Below are positions 1-4,903 of a DNA stretch of 6,816 bases, one piece after another. Location of the stretch: positions 1-6,816 of the forward strand of contig RFJN01000224.1 in the NCBI GenBank assembly GCA_003694875.1, given 5' to 3'. A program made the translations under genes and the position numbers. This DNA comes from Planctomycetota bacterium. GTDB taxonomy: Bacteria; Planctomycetota; J058; J103. Below the pieces are notes generated by a model. It searched no databases and was not told the origin of the DNA. It saw only the letters and a list, made by a program, of their open reading frames with translations. How positions within the stretch are numbered: position 1 is the first letter of the stretch; every line of letters begins with the position of its first letter.

Positions 1-1862
1 CGCTCGTAGATCGCGTCGGCGTCCTGCAGCTCCACGATGTGGCCGCCGCGATCCTCGCGCAACAGCCGCTCGCGCTCCTCGCCCTCGTACAGCTTGGCGA
101 GCACGTGGTTGGGCGCCATCACCGCCACCCGGTCCGAGATGTAGCGCACCACCGCGAGGTCGTGGCTGATGAAGATGTACGTCAGGCCCAGCTCGTCCTG
201 CAGATCGAGCAGCAGGTTCACCACCCCCGCCTGGATCGAGACGTCGAGCGCGCTCACCGACTCGTCGCACACGATGAACTCCGGCTCGGCCGCGAGCGCA
301 CGCGCGATGCAGATCCGCTGCCGCTGCCCGCCGGAGAACTCGTGCGGGTAGCGGCCGAGGTGCTCGGTCCCGAGCCCCACGCGCTCGAGCAGCTGCGCCG
401 CCCGGTCGCGCCGCGCCCCCCGCCCCGGGTGCAGCCCGAACACCTCCATGGGCTCGATCAGCGTCTGCTCGATGCTCATGCGCGGATTGAGCGAGCTGTA
501 CGGATCCTGGAAGATGATCTGCATGCGCCGGCGCATGGCGCGCAGCGCGCCGCGTCCGAGCGCGGTGACGTCGGTGCCGTCGTACACGATCCGACCCTCG
601 CGCGGCTCGACGAGCCGGAGGATCGTGCGCCCGAGCGTGGTCTTGCCGCAGCCCGACTCCCCCACGAGCCCGAGCGTCTCGCCGCGACGCACCGTCAGAT
701 CGACCCCGTCCACCGCCTTTACGTAGCCGACGGTGCGCTGCAGCACCCCGCGCGTGATCGGGAACCAGGTGCGCAGCCCCTCGAGCACGAGCAGCGGCTC
801 ACCGAAGCCGGGCATGTCCTCGCGCCGGCGCGTGGCCTTGCCCGGGTAGTCGATCTCGAGCGCGGGATCGGTCGGATCGAGCGTGAGCCCACGCTTCTCG
901 GCGCGGATGAAGTCGACGATCGTGGGCAGCCGCTCCGCACGCGTCTCGAGCGTGGGCCGGCATGCGATCAGCCCCTTGGTGTAGGGGTGGCGCGGGTCGG
1001 TGAAGATGTCGAGCACCGAGCCGAACTCGACGATGTGCCCGCCCCGGTCGAAAACCGACGGATCGTCGACCTCGATGCCGGCGTACAGCTCGCGCAGCGT
1101 CGAGCCCGGACACATGACGGCCACGTAGTCGGTCACCTCGGCCACCACGCCGAGATCGTGCGTGATGAACAGCACCGCCATGTTGCGCTCGCGCTGCAGC
1201 CGTCCGATCAGCTCGAGGATCTGCTTCTGGATCGTGACGTCGAGCGCGGTGGTCGGCTCGTCGCAGATCAGCAGCTTCGGATCGCAGGCGAGCGCCATGG
1301 CGATCATGACCCGCTGCTTCATGCCGCCGGACAGCTCGTGCGGATACTGCCGCGCGCGGCGGGCGGGCTGCGGGATGCCCACCTCGTCGAGCAGCTCGAT
1401 CGCCCGCCGTCTCGCCTCCGCCCAGCTCGTCCCCTTGTGCACCACGATCGCCTCGGCGACCTGGTCGCCGCAGCGGAACACCGGGTTGAGGCTCGTCATG
1501 GGCTCCTGGAAGATGAAGGCGATCTCGTCACCGCGATAGCGCGGCATCTGCTCGATGGGGATCTTCGCGAGATCGACCGTCTGCTCCTTGCCGCGCCAGG
1601 TGATCGTGCCGCTCTCGATGCGCGCGATCGACTCCGGGATCAGACGCACGATCGAGTACGCGGTGACCGACTTGCCCGAGCCCGACTCGCCCACGAGCCC
1701 GAGCGTGCGCCCCTCGGGCACCGCCAGCGAGATCCCGTCGACCGCCTTGACCAGGCCCTCCTCGGTGTGGAACCACGTGCGCAGCTCGTCGATCTCGAGC
1801 AGCGGTCTGCCCGTGCGCGCCGCCTCGGCGCCGGGGTGGACGTAGCAGCCGGCGTGCAGCAT
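1..1862 (-). CDS. yejF: YejF-type fused dual ATP-binding protein of peptide ABC importer, 3'-partial
   Basis: This protein supplies both cytoplasmic ATPases of the importer as one chain; 620 complete codons are visible and no stop is reached. Domain 1 has Walker A GESGSGKS (58-65), Q-loop Gln119, signature LSGGMKQR (177-184), Walker B LLICDEP (197-203) and H-loop His235, then RHPYTKGL (291-298). After a linker (about 306-355), domain 2 has Walker [10 protein letters not shown] (401-409), Q-loop Gln452, signature FSGGQRQR (509-516), Walker B FIVCDES (529-535) and H-loop His567. The two copies are paralogous: both begin with an LRTWF motif and share VDG..L and LGLVGESG. E. coli YejF has about 529 residues, so this one is clearly longer. 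Part of the excess is an insertion at the matching place in both domains. The ATG at 1862 is well supported by GAGGAGG six bases upstream. Both active sites look competent. The C-terminus lies off the left edge. Confidence 0.95.
   Translation of the reverse strand, partial: MLHAGCYVHPGAEAARTGRPLLEIDELRTWFHTEEGLVKAVDGISLAVPEGRTLGLVGESGSGKSVTAYSIVRLIPESIARIESGTITWRGKEQTVDLAKIPIEQMPRYRGDEIAFIFQEPMTSLNPVFRCGDQVAEAIVVHKGTSWAEARRRAIELLDEVGIPQPARRARQYPHELSGGMKQRVMIAMALACDPKLLICDEPTTALDVTIQKQILELIGRLQRERNMAVLFITHDLGVVAEVTDYVAVMCPGSTLRELYAGIEVDDPSVFDRGGHIVEFGSVLDIFTDPRHPYTKGLIACRPTLETRAERLPTIVDFIRAEKRGLTLDPTDPALEIDYPGKATRRREDMPGFGEPLLVLEGLRTWFPITRGVLQRTVGYVKAVDGVDLTVRRGETLGLVGESGCGKTTLGRTILRLVEPREGRIVYDGTDVTALGRGALRAMRRRMQIIFQDPYSSLNPRMSIEQTLIEPMEVFGLHPGRGARRDRAAQLLERVGLGTEHLGRYPHEFSGGQRQRICIARALAAEPEFIVCDESVSALDVSIQAGVVNLLLDLQDELGLTYIFISHDLAVVRYISDRVAVMAPNHVLAKLYEGEERERLLREDRGGHIVELQDADAIYE
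30..116 (-). other. Post-H-loop insertion in ATPase domain 2
   Basis: Residues 583-611 sit after VAVM exactly as in domain 1 and have the same 29-residue length from VAVM to HIVE. Shared positions include Pro at the second residue, a Leu at the sixth, LY at ninth and tenth, Gly at twelfth, and the final DRGGHIVE except for its preceding residues. The sequence ends shortly after at the window edge. Confidence 0.7.
1026..1112 (-). other. Post-H-loop insertion in ATPase domain 1
   Basis: Residues 251-279 occupy the place where Dpp/Opp-type ATPases normally go straight from VAVMY to a short G-(R/K)-IVE turn. Here VAVM is followed by [19 protein letters not shown] and then FDRGGHIVE, about 20 residues longer than usual. 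The normal C-terminal RHPYT motif follows. A matching segment of identical length occurs in domain 2. Confidence 0.7.
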
Positions 1863-1868
1863 GGAACG

Positions 1869-1875
1869 CCTCCTC
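1869..1875 (-). promoter_or_regulatory. Strong ribosome binding site of the yejF-type gene
   Basis: GAGGAGG on the minus strand is a near-perfect Shine-Dalgarno sequence six bases before the ATG at 1862. It is the strongest such site in the window. It supports the start of the fused ATPase and independent re-initiation after the permease stop 30 bases upstream. Confidence 0.85.
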
Positions 1876-1892
1876 GATCGCGAACGCGCCGC

Positions 1893-3326
1893 TCAGCGCA
1901 GCCGCGCATACTCCTTGGGGTCGAACGCCTCGCGCACCGCCTCGCCGATCATCACGACACAGAACAGCGTCACGGCGAACGCGATCACGGGGATGATCAC
2001 GAGCTCGGGGTAGTTCTTCACGTTGTCCGCCCCCTGCCGCAGCAGCCGCCCCCAGCTCGGGGTGCTCGGCGGCAGGCCGAAGCCGAGGTAGTCGAGCGAG
2101 ACGAGGGCGCCTATGTAGGCCACGATGTCGAAGGGCAGAAACGTCACCACCGGCACGAGCGCGTTGGGCAGGATGTGCCGACGCATGATCTTGGTGTCTC
2201 GCAGCCCGATCGCGCGCGCGGCCTGCACGTAGTCGCGCGACCGCTCGCGATAGAACTCGCCGCGCACGGTGTAGGTGATCCCGAGCCACGAGCGCAACAC
2301 GATCAAGAGCACCGCGAGCGCCAGGAAGCCCGGGTTGATCACGCTCGCAAGGATCATGATCGTGAACAGGAAGGGGATCGAGCTCCAGACCTCGATCACG
2401 CGCTGCACCGCGATGTCGATCCAGCCGCCGAAGTATCCCATGATCCCGCCCACACTCACCCCGATCGCGTAGCCGATCAGCGCCACCGCGAGCGCGAAGG
2501 CGAAGCTGACCCGGAAGCCGTACAGCAGCTGCGACAGCACGTCGCGCCCGTCGAAGTCGGTGCCGAGCAGCGGCCACATGCCCGCCGCGTTCGCCGGCCG
2601 GGCCCACACGGGCGGATACGGCGGCGAGCCCTCGTAGTTGAGCAGCAGCTCCCCCGGCGAGAAGGGGTAGGGCGGCATGACGATCGCGGCCTTGCCCGCC
2701 TCGAGTTCCCGCCGCAGCCGGCGGTAGGCGGCCGCCAGCCGGCGCTGCTCGGCGTACTCCTGCTGCTTCGCCTCGGGCAGCGGACTCGCCGGATCGTAGG
2801 TGAGTCCGCGCTCGCGCGCACTCGCCGCAAGCACCGCACGGAAGCGCTTCTCGTCCTGCGTGATCGCCGCCTCGACCGCCTGCGCCTCGGTCTCGAGCGT
2901 CGCGGGATCGGCCACCCACCGCGCGTACAGCCGGCCGTCGATCTCGCCGCCGCCGCGCTCGGCGAGCCCCACCTCGGGCCAGCGCACCTCGGCGTTGCGC
3001 TCGCGCCAGGGCGCGAACGTGTTGAGCCAGTCGGCGAGCGCCGGGTAGCGCACGAGTTCGCCGTAGCGCACGTACAGCGGCTTGTGGTTGACGGTGAGTT
3101 CGAGCACGAGGCTCGCGGCGAACGCGCTGCCGATCAGCACGAGCGAGATGTAGCCGCGGTGGATGCGCCGGAACCGCCGTACCCGCCGCGCGGTGAGCGG
3201 CGTGAGCTCCATGCGGAAGCCGAGCGCACGCCCGATCCGAACCACGATCGCGGGCGCGAGGTGGAACACCGCCGCGTAGGCGAGCAGCAGCACCCCGAAC
3301 AACAGCAGCAGACGAACGGCGAGCAC
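1893..3326 (-). CDS. yejE: YejE-type peptide ABC transporter permease with extra N-terminal hydrophobic segment and long loop
   Basis: This 477-residue inner-membrane permease is the partner of the YejB-type protein. RRFRRIHRGYISLVLIG (50-66) begins the normal YejE N-terminus and TM1 (about 58-80). NHKPLYVRY (80-88) and LLGTDFDGRDVLSQLLYG (253-270) flank the periplasmic loop. The pore region follows, with the EAA loop YVQAARAIGLRDTKIMRRHILPNALVP (366-392), the family motif SLDYLGFGLPPSTPSWGRLL (410-429) and GEAVREAFDP (461-470). E. coli YejE is about 341 residues. The excess is an added hydrophobic N-terminal segment (about 3-30) and a loop roughly 80 residues longer, rich in Arg, Glu and Ala. 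The GTG at 3326 is the first start after an in-frame TGA at 3347-3345 and has GGGAG eight bases upstream, so the extra N-terminus is probably translated. Its own stop is in frame with the downstream ATPase gene. Confidence 0.93.
   Translation of the reverse strand: MLAVRLLLLFGVLLLAYAAVFHLAPAIVVRIGRALGFRMELTPLTARRVRRFRRIHRGYISLVLIGSAFAASLVLELTVNHKPLYVRYGELVRYPALADWLNTFAPWRERNAEVRWPEVGLAERGGGEIDGRLYARWVADPATLETEAQAVEAAITQDEKRFRAVLAASARERGLTYDPASPLPEAKQQEYAEQRRLAAAYRRLRRELEAGKAAIVMPPYPFSPGELLLNYEGSPPYPPVWARPANAAGMWPLLGTDFDGRDVLSQLLYGFRVSFAFALAVALIGYAIGVSVGGIMGYFGGWIDIAVQRVIEVWSSIPFLFTIMILASVINPGFLALAVLLIVLRSWLGITYTVRGEFYRERSRDYVQAARAIGLRDTKIMRRHILPNALVPVVTFLPFDIVAYIGALVSLDYLGFGLPPSTPSWGRLLRQGADNVKNYPELVIIPVIAFAVTLFCVVMIGEAVREAFDPKEYARLR
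2568..3083 (-). other. Enlarged first periplasmic loop of the YejE-type permease
   Basis: Residues 82-253 lie between TM1 and the conserved GTDFDGRDVL motif. The E. coli loop is about 90 residues; this one is about 170. The extra part, roughly 120-215, is charged and helical in character, with runs such as EAKQQEYAEQRRLAAAYRRLRRELEAG (185-211) that could form a coiled coil. The loop then returns to the ordinary family pattern of a proline-rich PPYPFSPGE (218-226) before the GTD motif. Confidence 0.65.
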
Positions 3327-3334
3327 GGACGAGA

Positions 3335-3339
3335 CTCCC
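3335..3339 (-). promoter_or_regulatory. Ribosome binding site of the yejE-type gene (decides a GTG start)
   Basis: GGGAG on the minus strand lies eight bases before the GTG at 3326. No ATG or GTG lies between this start and the in-frame TGA at 3347-3345, so this site fixes the start of the permease and supports translation of its unusual N-terminal hydrophobic segment. Confidence 0.65.
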
Positions 3340-3356
3340 GGTTGTCAGCGGCGGCG

Positions 3357-3370
3357 GGCGGCCGGCCGCC
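3357..3370. repeat. Perfect 14-base GC palindrome in the gap between the two permease genes
   Basis: GGCGGCCGGCCGCC is perfectly self-complementary and directly abuts the yejB-type TGA stop (3373-3371). As RNA it could fold into a five-pair stem with a CCGG loop. No run of T follows it on the minus strand, so it is not a convincing intrinsic terminator. It may only reflect base composition, or it may modestly influence mRNA decay or the ratio of upstream to downstream product. Confidence 0.5.
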
Positions 3371-4903
3371 TCACTGGAAACGAATGCGCGGATCGATCCA
3401 CGCCCAGATCAGGTCGCTCAGGATGTTGCCGAACAGCCGGATCAGGACCCCGAAGACGAGAATGCCGAGGATGATCGGATAGTCGCGCTGGATCACCGCC
3501 TCGTAGCCGAGCAGCCCCATGCCCGGGATGTTGCAGGTGTACTCGATCAGGAACGAGCCGGCGAACAGCAGCCCGATCGCGTTACCGATCCCGGCGGTGA
3601 TCGGGATCAGCGAGTTGCGCAGCGCGTGCACGTAGATCACCCGCCGCTCGCTGAGCCCCTTGGCGAAGGCGGTGCGCACGTAGTCGGCGCCGAGGTTCTC
3701 CATGAGCGAGTTCTTCATGAGGATCGTCATGGTGGCGAAGCTGCCCACCATGTAACCGATCACGGGGATCAGCATGTGGCGGAAGCGGTCCCAGATCTGC
3801 TGCGGCAGCGTCATGTCGGCGAAGTGCTCCGACTGGAAGCCGCCGAGCGGGATCCAGTCGACGCGCACCGCGAGCGTGCTGAGCAGCAGCAGCGCCACGA
3901 CGAAGCCGGGCATGGCGTAGCCGAGAAAGACCACGAACGAGCTCAGGGTGTCGAACCAGCTGCGGTGCCGGATCGCCTTGACGATCCCGAGCGGCACGCA
4001 CACCAGCCACGTGAGCAGATAGCCCGTCAGTCCGAAGATGATCGAGACCTTGAACTTCGACGTGATCAATCGGAGCACCGGCTCGTTGTGCGTGTAGCTC
4101 GTGCCGAACTCGCCCTCGAGGATGCCCGCGAAACGCCGCTCGACCCGGTAGATCCGCCCCTCGTCGTCGATCTCGTAGCCGTGCTCGCGCGCCACCTCGT
4201 CGCGCTTGGCCTGCGCGAGCCGCAACGCGTCGAGCGCAGGTGCGATCTTCTCGAGCACCGCCGCCCGCTCGCTCGCCGCCGGCTCGGCGTCCGGATCGAT
4301 CCGGCGCAGGAGGCGGACGCGCGTGTAGCCGAAGCCGCGGGAGGTCAGCAGCGCGATCAGCTCGTCGCGCGCGCCGATCCCCCGCGCCTCGAGCTCGCGC
4401 ACCCGCTCGCGCAGATCGGCCGGCAGCGCGTCGATCCCCTCGAGCGGCTCGTACACCTCGCCCCGCCACAGCAGCCAGCCGTGCTCTGCGAGCGCCTGCT
4501 CGATCTCGGTGCGCACCCGCACCGCCGCGCTCGCGAGCTGCTGCAGCGGTTCGAACACCGCCTTGTCGCGCTCGAGCGTGCTGCGCGGCACCCGACGGCG
4601 CACCTCGCGCGGCAGCACGCCGAGCCACTGCAGATACCCCACCGCCACCGGCTGGTCGAGCGCGTAGAAGCGCTGCAGTTCGCGGAACGCGTCCTCGTCG
4701 AGTTCCAGATCGGCCTCCGAGCCGAGATCGAGCCCGCCCCCGCTCTCGCCGCTCATGGCCGCCGCCTTGAGCGCCGCCTCGGCCTGCTCGATCGGACCGC
4801 CCGGCACCACGCGCAGGATCGCGTAGACGAGGAACGTGATCACCACGAAGGTGAGCGGCACGAGCAGCAGCCGTCGGGTGAAGTAGCTGAGCATGCCGCT
4901 CAT
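3371..4903 (-). CDS. yejB: YejB-type peptide ABC transporter permease with enlarged periplasmic loop
   Basis: This 510-residue inner-membrane permease is one half of the peptide pore. TM1 (about 9-31) ends in RVVPGGPIEQA (31-41), typical of YejB. Five more hydrophobic segments lie near 284-308, 320-346, 376-397, 432-456 and 474-500. The EAA loop that contacts the ATPase is YVRTAFAKGLSERRVIYVHALRNSLIP (408-434). The C-terminal LLGYEAVIQRDYPIILG (464-480) and DPRIRF ending are YejB hallmarks. E. coli YejB has about 364 residues; most of the excess here is a charged, largely helical-looking segment at about 95-255. It splits the normal link between YLQWLG and the GEFGTSY motif and should face the periplasm. 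The ATG at 4903 is chosen because it gives an ATGA overlap with the binding-protein stop and has AGAGGA six bases upstream. An alternative ATG lies three codons downstream at 4894. Confidence 0.94.
   Translation of the reverse strand: MSGMLSYFTRRLLLVPLTFVVITFLVYAILRVVPGGPIEQAEAALKAAAMSGESGGGLDLGSEADLELDEDAFRELQRFYALDQPVAVGYLQWLGVLPREVRRRVPRSTLERDKAVFEPLQQLASAAVRVRTEIEQALAEHGWLLWRGEVYEPLEGIDALPADLRERVRELEARGIGARDELIALLTSRGFGYTRVRLLRRIDPDAEPAASERAAVLEKIAPALDALRLAQAKRDEVAREHGYEIDDEGRIYRVERRFAGILEGEFGTSYTHNEPVLRLITSKFKVSIIFGLTGYLLTWLVCVPLGIVKAIRHRSWFDTLSSFVVFLGYAMPGFVVALLLLSTLAVRVDWIPLGGFQSEHFADMTLPQQIWDRFRHMLIPVIGYMVGSFATMTILMKNSLMENLGADYVRTAFAKGLSERRVIYVHALRNSLIPITAGIGNAIGLLFAGSFLIEYTCNIPGMGLLGYEAVIQRDYPIILGILVFGVLIRLFGNILSDLIWAWIDPRIRFQ
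4139..4621 (-). other. Inserted domain in the first periplasmic loop of the YejB-type permease
   Basis: Residues about 95-255 of the permease have no counterpart in the E. coli YejB layout as remembered, where the equivalent loop runs almost directly from the tyrosine/tryptophan motif into the FGDS motif. The segment is hydrophilic, rich in Arg, Glu, Ala and Leu, has no membrane segment, and is mostly helical in character. Two stretches beginning EHG (140-142 and 240-242) are each followed by a Gly and a Tyr (RGEVYEPLE and EGRIYRVE), hinting at a weak internal repeat. Topology of the family places it outside the inner membrane. Boundaries are approximate. Confidence 0.7.

Noticed and set aside
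849..2816. Shared RGLT-DP-P motif in the ATPase linker ([10 protein letters not shown], residues 324-333) and the YejE loop (RGLTYDPASP, residues 173-182)
   Set aside because: The match is short, the two proteins place it on opposite sides of the membrane, and flanking residues do not align. Chance in two Arg- and Pro-rich segments is the simpler explanation.
1528..2919. Minus-strand open frame of 463 codons overlapping the YejE gene
   Set aside because: It is a shifted-frame reading of the YejE and ATPase region, extremely rich in Arg, Gly and Ala, while the correct frame gives a full permease and an intact ATPase N-terminus.
3357..3370. Intrinsic terminator between the two permease genes
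   Set aside because: The palindrome lacks a proper loop and is not followed by a T-run on the coding strand. Both permeases are needed together, so termination here is unlikely.
39..3482. Very long open frame of 1147 codons on the plus strand across the ATPase and YejE genes
   Set aside because: It runs codon-on-codon opposite the two minus-strand genes, which share a frame. In that register a stop needs a TTA, CTA or TCA codon on the coding strand, and these are rare in such GC-rich genes. The protein would be mostly Arg, His, Asp, Glu and Leu with no family motifs, while the minus strand encodes clear conserved domains.
3582..4628. Minus-strand open frame of 348 codons inside the YejB gene
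   Set aside because: It is a shifted-frame reading dominated by Arg and Ala. The true frame carries the membrane segments and the EAA loop.
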